From contig CAMHCZ010000037.1 in the NCBI GenBank assembly GCA_946183755.1, forward strand, positions 1 through 12,860: a stretch of 12,860 nucleotides of DNA, given 5' to 3'. Both the position numbers and the translations under genes were made by a program. Position 1 is the first letter of the stretch; each line of letters starts with the position of its first letter. Shown piece after piece: positions 8,073 to 12,860 of the stretch. Source of the stretch: an uncultured bacterium. Lineage in GTDB: Bacteria > Bacteroidota > Bacteroidia > Bacteroidales > Paludibacteraceae. The notes beneath the pieces are model-generated. The model was not told where the DNA came from. It saw only the letters and a list, made by a program, of their open reading frames with translations, and did no database searches.

Positions 8073-8099
8073 AAAAAGCCCCGCCGACTAAGCGAGGCT
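8073..8099 (-). terminator. Terminator of the lipoprotein gene
   Basis: Read on the minus strand, AGCCTCGC (8099-8092), a 7-base loop and GCGGGGCT (8084-8077) form an 8-bp stem with one G-U pair, followed directly by TTTTGTTTG. It begins 31 bases after the stop codon at 8130 and separates this gene from the manC operon. Confidence 0.8.
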
Positions 8100-8129
8100 A
8101 ACGAGGAATATACGGGGAGAAAACATCAA

Positions 8130-8885
8130 TTATTCTCCGTCACGATGTCTTTTCGAGAAATCACGGTATTTCTCAAGATAAGGCGCACGGACACGTCTAT
8201 CTGTCACTGGAGCCGTGTCAACAGACGACGGAGCGTCATCGCTATAGTTGTTGCCATAGCCACGAGAACCGCCCGTGTATCCATATCCACCGCCGCCTAC
8301 AGCCCTGCTTCCGTACGAAGCAGCCTCAGCCTCTCTGGACTGTCTTGCTGCCTTGGTCGTATAGTCCACACGGTGCAGATTCAACTTAGGACTGCCCTTC
8401 TTGTTGCCATAAGACACGCCGTCCATCTCATACTGATAGAAATTCTTGACTTTCGCACCATAAGCCCTGACCTCGGTCTTGTAATTGCTGACCAGTCCGA
8501 AAAGGAATTTTCTTTTGGTGTTCTTGTAATTAGGACAAAGCACCATATCTACGTCCTGATTTTCAGTTGCCTTATAAAGAGCTGACGACTGAACTCTTTT
8601 AGTTCTTCTACCCACGAACTTGCTTACAAAGCCGGACATACTTTCGTCCACAGGGACCTCGACGAACTTATTGTCGCCGGACACACGGAAGAAAAGGAAG
8701 TACCACGAAGAAGACTTTCCGCTTATCTCCCTCACATTCTCAAGGTCGAGCCTGCCACCCACTGGATCTATCATCACATCGGAATAAACCTGATTTGCTA
8801 CAGTATTGGTTTTAGTGTATGTCGTGCAGCTGTTCATCGCGCATGCCGACAAAACAAACAATGAATACGCTATGATTTTTTTCAT
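8130..8885 (-). CDS. Putative lipoprotein with Gly/Tyr-rich tail, function unknown
   Basis: The 251-residue protein starts with a lipoprotein-like signal: a KK n-region, a hydrophobic run and two candidate lipid-modified cysteines. Cys15 in LSAC fits the lipobox best, while Cys20 in MNSC is followed by the TTYTK typical of mature starts. It is therefore predicted in the cell envelope. The middle (about 30-175) has mixed beta-like sequence and no motif I recognise. Residues about 191-214 are rich in Gly, Tyr and Ser (GGGGYGYTGGSRGYG), probably disordered, and the end is strongly charged. It is monocistronic with its own terminator. The upstream gap has a candidate promoter close to the gene and a structured element further away, so a long regulated leader is possible. 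Confidence 0.75.
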   Translation of the reverse strand: MKKIIAYSLFVLSACAMNSCTTYTKTNTVANQVYSDVMIDPVGGRLDLENVREISGKSSSWYFLFFRVSGDNKFVEVPVDESMSGFVSKFVGRRTKRVQSSALYKATENQDVDMVLCPNYKNTKRKFLFGLVSNYKTEVRAYGAKVKNFYQYEMDGVSYGNKKGSPKLNLHRVDYTTKAARQSREAEAASYGSRAVGGGGYGYTGGSRGYGNNYSDDAPSSVDTAPVTDRRVRAPYLEKYRDFSKRHRDGE

Positions 8886-8945
8886 GCTATTTTCTTAATA
8901 CATTACCCTACTCTTTGGTCTGGATTTTCGGTGACTCCGCAGTTC

Positions 8946-8977
8946 CAAAAGAAATTTCATAACATGGAGAGTACAAG
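8946..8977 (-). promoter_or_regulatory. Candidate promoter of the lipoprotein gene
   Basis: Minus strand CTTG (8977-8974), 20 bases, then TTCTTTTG (8953-8946): correct spacing and one mismatch in each box of the Bacteroidota consensus. The box lies about 60 bases before the start codon at 8885. Confidence 0.3.
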
Positions 8978-9011
8978 CACAAAAAAAACGTGGAACTTAT
9001 AATGCTGTCAT

Positions 9012-9145
9012 ATCTGAATCTTTGAGGTTCTCGACTACCTAATCCACCAAATACAACAACAATAAAAGCCCACGCATAGCGTGAGCGTCTATGAAGCATG
9101 CTCTTGGTGAATTGTGAAATTGTCGAGATTTCAAAGATTCAAGAT
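9012..9145. ncRNA. Candidate structured RNA: long rod-like inverted repeat
   Basis: Within the 398-base gap 8886-9283, GAATCTTTGA (9016-9025) pairs with TCAAAGATTC (9131-9140), TCTCGAC (9029-9035) with GTCGAGA (9122-9128), and ATCT (9012-9015) with AGAT (9142-9145): 21 pairs with small interruptions. After an internal loop a second helix forms (9041-9050 with 9104-9113), and an apical hairpin CACGC-ATA-GCGTG lies at 9071-9083. The strand is uncertain. On minus, the apical hairpin gains outer pairs including a G-U and is followed by TTTTATTGTTG, the second helix gains a G-U, and a promoter-like site lies upstream. On plus, the outer helix gains two G-U pairs, and TTTTTT follows at 9160-9165. 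The shape recalls 6S-type RNAs, but I cannot assign a family. Confidence 0.45.
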
Positions 9146-9245
9146 CTGCTATTAAACGCTTTTTTCTATATGTCCTTAAAGTGCGCGTACCAAATTAACA
9201 CGCTGTTATTTCATAGGCTATAATGGTTTAGTTTGTTTATGGATA

Positions 9246-9275
9246 CAAATATACCAAATGCAATTGCATTACAAT
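9246..9275 (-). promoter_or_regulatory. Candidate promoter with palindromic operator upstream of the structured element
   Basis: On the minus strand TATATTTG (9253-9246) matches TAnnTTTG perfectly. ATTG (9275-9272) sits 18 bases upstream, slightly closer than the usual 19-21. The spacer contains the perfect 14-base palindrome AATGCAATTGCATT (9257-9270). Transcription from here would run through the inverted repeat toward the lipoprotein gene, giving a leader of about 350 bases unless it ends earlier. Confidence 0.35.
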
Positions 9276-9283
9276 AATCAACT

Positions 9284-9664
9284 TTAATTTTTTAGATAGT
9301 TTTCCTCACGCCTGCGCCGATACTTAACTACGAGGAATATGCCGATGCCCAACGGTATCAGCGCCACGACGATAATAATCAGCGCGAAGAAGCCGCCGAA
9401 TATCGTAGCGAAACCGCCTTGCCTCAGGAGCGGACGCGGATACTTAGCCTCTATCACCGAATCCGGCACTCCGGCATCGTAGAGCGAGTCTATCTCCTCC
9501 AAATGAGTGTTGTATTCCGCCCACTGCTTCCGATTCTCCTCGCCGGCTTCCTTGTCGGCCGAGTAGCATGTGAACGCGATAAACAACGCTATCACGATAG
9601 CCAGCGCGCCCACTACGCTAAGCGCGCATCCGCAGCCTCTGAATATGCCTTCCTTGTTCGCCAT
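9284..9664 (-). CDS. Two-pass membrane protein, function unknown
   Basis: The 126-residue protein has two hydrophobic segments, at about 13-34 and 84-114, joined by a polar acidic loop (about 35-80). The short C-terminal tail is very basic (KYRRRREENYLKN), which by the positive-inside rule puts both ends in the cytoplasm and the loop in the periplasm. The first segment carries GCGCALS. No enzymatic motif is seen and I do not recognise the family. It follows the esterase gene by 6 bases, so the two are almost certainly co-transcribed. No terminator is evident just after its stop codon. Confidence 0.75.
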   Translation of the reverse strand: MANKEGIFRGCGCALSVVGALAIVIALFIAFTCYSADKEAGEENRKQWAEYNTHLEEIDSLYDAGVPDSVIEAKYPRPLLRQGGFATIFGGFFALIIIVVALIPLGIGIFLVVKYRRRREENYLKN

Positions 9665-9670
9665 AACGTT

Positions 9671-10435
9671 TTATCTGTAAGCCGAGTTCATCTCCTGACG
9701 CGATATGTCAATCTTGCGGTTCACCACACGAGGCGTGTCGTTGAGCGAATGTGCGAACAGCCAGTCGTAGGTCTTCTTCAGATAGAAGAATCGTGCGAGA
9801 TAGCCGTGGTTAGCGCCCGAAATCCAGTCGTAGCGCAGCAATGAGTCTGCTTTGTTGCCCTTCAGATAGTTCACCACCTCACGCGACTTCGACAGAGCCA
9901 CTGCCCTGTCCGCTGTGCCGTGCATCACCCAAAGCGGCACTTTCGACAGTCCGGCAGGACACTTCACTGAGCATCCGCCGCACAACGCCATGGCTGCCGC
10001 CACCTTGTCCGGATAGGCGTTCACGAAGTCCAGCGTGCCGTATCCGCCTAAGCTCATGCCTATTACATATACTCGCGACGTATCGACGCTGTAGTTATGC
10101 TCCACCCACTCTATCACGTCGTTCACCTTCGATGGCCGCCACGCCCCGCCGGGATTCTGCGGCGCCACGACGATGGCAGGAATCTTCATGCCACGTTCCA
10201 CGGCGTTCAGCACACCGTAGCGACGCACACGCTCTATATTGGTCCCGCAGAGGCTCGCCCCGTGCAGAAATACGACCAGCGGCTTGGTTACTGTGTCGGA
10301 CTTGACTGTCGGAGTGGACACGAAAAAGTCATAACCTCCGTTTATTACTCCTTTGTACACTTTTACTTCTGAAGCAGAGCAGAAAACTGAAAGCTGACAC
10401 GCGATCAGCAATAGAGAGAATACATATTTATTCAT
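9671..10435 (-). CDS. Secreted alpha/beta-hydrolase, esterase/PHB-depolymerase-like
   Basis: The 254-residue protein begins with a signal peptide (MNKYVFSLLLIACQLSVFCSA), so it acts in the periplasm or outside the cell. The alpha/beta-hydrolase motifs are complete: an oxyanion-hole HG at 58-59 (VVFLHGAS), the nucleophile Ser128 in GMSLGG, Asp176 in MHGTAD and His210 in GANHGY. This order and the short single-domain length resemble feruloyl/acetyl-xylan esterases and peptidase S9-like esterases; the substrate is unknown. The start is placed at 10435 because a longer reading frame (to 10639) would run antisense through the tRNA and lose the signal peptide. It is followed by the two-pass membrane protein 6 bases downstream. 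A promoter box is likely at 10462-10469. Confidence 0.88.
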   Translation of the reverse strand: MNKYVFSLLLIACQLSVFCSASEVKVYKGVINGGYDFFVSTPTVKSDTVTKPLVVFLHGASLCGTNIERVRRYGVLNAVERGMKIPAIVVAPQNPGGAWRPSKVNDVIEWVEHNYSVDTSRVYVIGMSLGGYGTLDFVNAYPDKVAAAMALCGGCSVKCPAGLSKVPLWVMHGTADRAVALSKSREVVNYLKGNKADSLLRYDWISGANHGYLARFFYLKKTYDWLFAHSLNDTPRVVNRKIDISRQEMNSAYR

Positions 10436-10461
10436 CACAATGGTTTGTTCTAAACTCAAAA

Positions 10462-10469
10462 CAAAATTA
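10462..10469 (-). promoter_or_regulatory. Putative -7 box of the esterase operon
   Basis: Minus strand TAATTTTG is a perfect TAnnTTTG match 26 bases before the start codon at 10435. The -33 region is weak. It faces away from the tRNA promoter. Confidence 0.4.
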
Positions 10470-10489
10470 ATAAAAATGAACGGGCTAAA

Positions 10490-10520
10490 ATTGGATATAT
10501 TCAAAAAAGTCTTACATTTG
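10490..10520 (+). promoter_or_regulatory. Promoter of the tRNA-Leu gene
   Basis: ATTG (10490-10493), 19 bases, then TACATTTG (10513-10520): a perfect -7 box with correct spacing. The tRNA begins 19 bases downstream. Confidence 0.7.
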
Positions 10521-10538
10521 CACTCGCAAATACGCCAT

Positions 10539-10620
10539 GCCCAGATGGCGGAATCGGTAGACGCGCTGGTCTCAAACACCAGTGGAGCAATCCATCCCGG
10601 TTCGATCCCGGGTCTGGGTA
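10539..10620 (+). tRNA. tRNA-Leu (anticodon CAA)
   Basis: An 82-base class II tRNA. The acceptor arm GCCCAGA (10539-10545) pairs with TCTGGGT (10613-10619), with a G-U end pair, and discriminator A is at 10620. The anticodon arm CTGGT-CTCAAAC-ACCAG puts CAA at 10573-10575, reading UUG. The variable arm TGGA-GCAA-TCCA is long, as expected for leucine, and the T arm is CCCGG-TTCGATC-CCGGG. The next bases are CTA, so CCA is not encoded. Confidence 0.96.
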
Positions 10621-10626
10621 CTAAGA

Positions 10627-10667
10627 AAATCCCTAACAACGAGAAGCTGTTAGGGATTTCTGTTTTT
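10627..10667 (+). terminator. Terminator of the tRNA-Leu gene
   Basis: A perfect 12-bp stem (AAATCCCTAACA at 10627-10638, TGTTAGGGATTT at 10648-10659) with a 9-base loop is followed by CTGTTTTT. It starts six bases after the tRNA. Confidence 0.88.
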
Positions 10668-10731
10668 ATACAAATACCGCATAATGTTCAACAACATCTA
10701 TCTACAGCGGACAACATTAACCGAAAAAAAG

Positions 10732-10739
10732 TAACTTTG
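10732..10739 (+). promoter_or_regulatory. Putative -7 box of the cytidylate-kinase-like gene
   Basis: TAACTTTG matches TAnnTTTG perfectly, 27 bases before the start codon at 10767. No clear -33 box is seen. Confidence 0.5.
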
Positions 10740-10766
10740 TGTTTAAATGACTAAAAAATAAACGGC

Positions 10767-11390
10767 ATGGAAAACACGAAGCATCTAATCATTACCATAA
10801 ACCGACTGAACGGCAGCGGCGGCAGGTCACTGGGACAGGCGCTCGCCGAACGACTCGGCATTGCGTTCCTGGACAAACAGATACTCGACGACGCAGCCAA
10901 GGAACTGGGCGTGACACGCGACGACGTGAACAACCTGATGGAACGCAAGCCACGCTGGTGGGACGACTTCCTGCACTTCTACAGCAACGCGCCTATCGGC
11001 GATGTGCGCGACGAACGGGAGGTGACCGCGAGAAACGTGTACCAGACGCAGTGCAACATAATGAAGGAGCTGGCAGCAGAAGGGCCGTGCGTCATCGTGG
11101 GACGAGGCGCTTTCGAGGTCTTCAGGGAATACCCTAACACGCTGCGTGTCTTCATCCACGCTTCCGAGAACTTCCGCATAAACAGGCTGAAAGAAAAGAG
11201 AGGACTGAACGATGACGAAGCGCGCGAACTGCTGAAGAGAAACGACGAGATAAGAGAGAAATTCACACAGGAATACTCAGGCAAAAGCCGCTACGACGCA
11301 CGCAACTACGACCTCTCGATAGACGTGGAGAAAGCCACCGTCGAGCAGACAATCAAGCTGCTGGAGTCAATAGTGAAAACAAAACTGTAG
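10767..11390 (+). CDS. Cytidylate kinase-like family protein
   Basis: The 207-residue protein resembles the cytidylate-kinase-like P-loop family rather than true Cmk. The N-terminus is a beta strand (HLIITINR) followed by the glycine-rich loop GSGGRSLG at 16-23, in which Arg replaces the usual P-loop lysine, as is normal for this family. LAERLGIAFLDKQIL then resembles the corresponding helix and strand of Cmk. VIVGRGAFEVF, near residue 110, is a second family signature, and a basic lid-like region (INRLKEKRGLNDDEARELL) follows. A nucleotide (CMP or other) kinase role is inferred; the substrate is not established. It is a single gene between the tRNA and a shared terminator, convergent with the metal transporter. 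Confidence 0.85.
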   Translation: MENTKHLIITINRLNGSGGRSLGQALAERLGIAFLDKQILDDAAKELGVTRDDVNNLMERKPRWWDDFLHFYSNAPIGDVRDEREVTARNVYQTQCNIMKELAAEGPCVIVGRGAFEVFREYPNTLRVFIHASENFRINRLKEKRGLNDDEARELLKRNDEIREKFTQEYSGKSRYDARNYDLSIDVEKATVEQTIKLLESIVKTKL

Positions 11391-11414
11391 AAACACCGCA
11401 CCGCACATAAAAAC

Positions 11415-11449
11415 AAAACGGACAACCCGATGAAGGCTGTCCGTTTTTT
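11415..11449. terminator. Bidirectional terminator between convergent genes
   Basis: AAAACGGACA (11415-11424) pairs perfectly with TGTCCGTTTT (11438-11447). On plus it runs into a T-tract ending at 11449, serving the kinase-like gene. On minus the stem is followed by GTTTTTATG, serving the transporter gene that ends at 11471. Confidence 0.85.
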
Positions 11450-11470
11450 ATTGTCTATTGCGTTATCGCG

Positions 11471-12583
11471 CTATTCTGTCTCGTCGCTGTAGTTGTTGTC
11501 CAGCACGATGTTGAAGCGGAAGCCGGGATAGACGGCGCTCAGTGTTTTCTCGAGGTCGTTCATCAGCGCCACGGCATCAGCCACCGAGAAGTCAACCACG
11601 ATGTCGAACGATATGACCTTGCGCTTGAAATCGACATAGAACCCGTGCATCGACGATATTTTGTCCACCTTCTTCACTTCCTTTATAATCTCGGCTTGCA
11701 TCTTGGACGCCTCGTTGTCGCCGGTGTTTATCGCGTAAATGCCGACTGTGGCTATCACGCCGAACTTCTCGTACAGGCGCTCGGCTATGCTGCGGTCCAG
11801 CACATGAATCTCCGATGCCGTCATCGTGTCATGCACATTGACGTGCAGCGAGCCTATTATCGTGTCCGGACCATATGTGTGCATTATGACGTCGAACACG
11901 CCATGCACGCCCTCGAAGCTCAACACCTCCTTCTTCACGTTCTTGACGAACTCGCCTGCTATGCGGCTGCCCAGAAGCTCATTGATAGGCGACTTGAGCA
12001 TATCGACACCGGACTTTATGATTATCACGGAAATGAGCGAGCCGAGTATGCCGTCCAAAGAAACGCCCCACACGAGCATTATGACTGCCGAGACGAGCGT
12101 GCCGAGGGTTATCACCGCGTCGAAGAGGGCATCCGAACCGCTGGCTATCAGCGAGTCGCTCTTCAGCTTCTCGCCCTTGGACTTGACGTAGCGCCCGAGG
12201 ATGAGCTTCACCACTATGGCCACAATGATGACTGTCAGCGTGGCTGTCGTGTAATCCGGCGATGTCGGATCGAAAATCTTCTTAGCCGATTCGACGAGCG
12301 ATGTGATACCGGTCGTAAGCACGATGACCGAGATAACGATGGCTGAGAAATACTCCACCCTGCCGTAGCCGAACGGGTGCATGCGGTCGGCTGGACGTTC
12401 CGAGAGCTTCGTTCCGATTATCGTAATGACCGACGACATGGCGTCGCTGAGGTTGTTCACTGCGTCCATCACTATGGCTATAGAGCCAGAAACTACACCC
12501 GCCAACGCCTTGAATGTCGCAAGAAAGACGTTTGCCGCTATGCCCACGACACTCGTCCTTATTATTTCACCATTTCTGTCCAT
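11471..12583 (-). CDS. Cation diffusion facilitator (CDF) family metal transporter
   Basis: The 370-residue inner-membrane protein is a proton-coupled exporter of divalent metal. The N-terminal half has about six membrane segments (about 12-215). The metal-site motif in TM2 is Asn43-x3-Asp47 (DAVNNLSD) and in TM5 Asp151-x3-Asp155 (SDALFDA). The absence of the HxxxD histidine typical of zinc exporters, with N/D and D/D pairs instead, points to manganese or a similar metal; this is inference. The cytoplasmic part is longer than the usual CDF tail: one ferredoxin-like domain (about 210-287, with LHVNVHD) is followed by a second similar one (about 300-362). A promoter box is likely at 12615-12622. 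It is monocistronic. Confidence 0.92.
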   Translation of the reverse strand: MDRNGEIIRTSVVGIAANVFLATFKALAGVVSGSIAIVMDAVNNLSDAMSSVITIIGTKLSERPADRMHPFGYGRVEYFSAIVISVIVLTTGITSLVESAKKIFDPTSPDYTTATLTVIIVAIVVKLILGRYVKSKGEKLKSDSLIASGSDALFDAVITLGTLVSAVIMLVWGVSLDGILGSLISVIIIKSGVDMLKSPINELLGSRIAGEFVKNVKKEVLSFEGVHGVFDVIMHTYGPDTIIGSLHVNVHDTMTASEIHVLDRSIAERLYEKFGVIATVGIYAINTGDNEASKMQAEIIKEVKKVDKISSMHGFYVDFKRKVISFDIVVDFSVADAVALMNDLEKTLSAVYPGFRFNIVLDNNYSDETE

Positions 12584-12614
12584 ATTATTATATATGATTA
12601 CTCGTAACTATCCG

Positions 12615-12622
12615 CAAAGATA
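12615..12622 (-). promoter_or_regulatory. Putative -7 box of the CDF transporter gene
   Basis: Minus strand TATCTTTG, followed by CGG, is a perfect TAnnTTTG match 31 bases before the start at 12583. No good -33 box is visible. The rest of the 244-base spacer (12584-12827) is AT-rich with no other structure apart from the next gene's promoter. Confidence 0.45.
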
Positions 12623-12749
12623 TAGCGAAATGCAATCACATATCCCACAATTAAGAAATAACACTCTTATTTGTTTTTATAGAATATTATTCTACAAAAC
12701 ACCCATAAAACGCCTACGAATAACATTATTTTCTGATTTATGAGATTTT

Positions 12750-12781
12750 TTTGTTTGCAAAATGTTTCATATTTACTTTTG
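12750..12781 (+). promoter_or_regulatory. Strong Bacteroidota-type promoter for the gene at the window end
   Basis: TTTG (12750-12753), exactly 20 bases, then TACTTTTG (12774-12781): both boxes match the consensus perfectly. The start codon follows 46 bases later, leaving a leader of about 35-40 bases. Confidence 0.75.
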
Positions 12782-12827
12782 CATCCCGAAAATAATAAGC
12801 ATACACTAACCAAAATAAATAACGAAA

Positions 12828-12860
12828 ATGGGCAACAAACTGAAAACAAACGTGCTGGGC
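12828..12860 (+). CDS. Start of a gene cut by the window end, product unknown
   Basis: An ATG at 12828 opens an eleven-codon frame to the last base, reading MGNKLKTNVLG. The basic start followed by hydrophobic residues could begin a membrane segment or signal sequence, but too little is present to name it. A near-perfect promoter at 12750-12781 supports a real gene starting here. Confidence 0.6.
   Translation, partial: MGNKLKTNVLG

Noticed and set aside
9214..9225. TATAAT-like sequence on plus as a sigma-70 -10 box
   Set aside because: Bacteroidota primary sigma factor uses TAnnTTTG, and there is no matching upstream box or downstream plus-strand gene.
10436..10639. N-terminal extension of the esterase through the tRNA-Leu gene
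   Set aside because: It would run antisense over the tRNA and its promoter and bury the signal peptide that starts at 10435.
11645..12346. 233-codon plus-strand frame within the CDF transporter gene
   Set aside because: Antisense shadow, rich in His and Tyr from reversed codons, with no domain.
12667..12849. 60-codon minus-strand frame near the window end
   Set aside because: It lies over the strong plus-strand promoter and start of the next gene in AT-rich spacer; no support beyond an open frame.

Overview
The window looks like a chromosomal segment from a gut-type Bacteroidales bacterium. This rests on promoters of the Bacteroidota form (TTTG, about 20 bases, TAnnTTTG), the lack of Shine-Dalgarno sites, the typical Bacteroidales forms of GltX, MutL, FolC and the PIN-PhoH ATPase, and moderately GC-rich genes between AT-rich spacers. 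The family or genus cannot be fixed from the sequence alone. Most of the window is housekeeping. I see no phage, transposase, CRISPR array or recognisable defence system.

Layout: positions 1-122 hold a cluster of small palindromic repeats. A PIN-PhoH ATPase gene (minus, 210-1529) follows with a strong terminator. It diverges from folC (plus, 1695-3014), which is followed by gltX (plus, 3072-4592) with its own promoter and a terminator. Next is a minus-strand block transcribed manC, then a small tail-anchored protein, then mutL (7975 down to 4719), with gaps of only 13 and 22 bases, so probably one operon. Upstream lies a minus-strand lipoprotein gene (8130-8885) with its own terminator. Upstream of that is a 398-base non-coding gap (8886-9283) holding a long rod-like inverted repeat (9012-9145), a possible minus-strand promoter with a 14-base palindrome in its spacer, and a further stem. 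A two-gene minus operon follows: a secreted alpha/beta-hydrolase esterase (9671-10435) and a two-pass membrane protein (9284-9664).

A tRNA-Leu(CAA) (plus, 10539-10620) with a strong promoter and terminator follows, then a cytidylate-kinase-like gene (plus, 10767-11390). This converges on a cation diffusion facilitator transporter (minus, 11471-12583) across a shared bidirectional terminator. The last 33 bases are the start of another plus-strand gene behind a near-perfect promoter.

Functionally the genes cover folate polyglutamylation, glutamyl-tRNA charging, mismatch repair, GDP-mannose supply for surface glycans, metal export and RNA metabolism. The feature most worth a second look is the structured element at 9012-9145, a candidate non-coding RNA or long regulatory leader. 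Lesser points are the degenerate endonuclease motif of MutL and the doubled C-terminal domain of the metal transporter.
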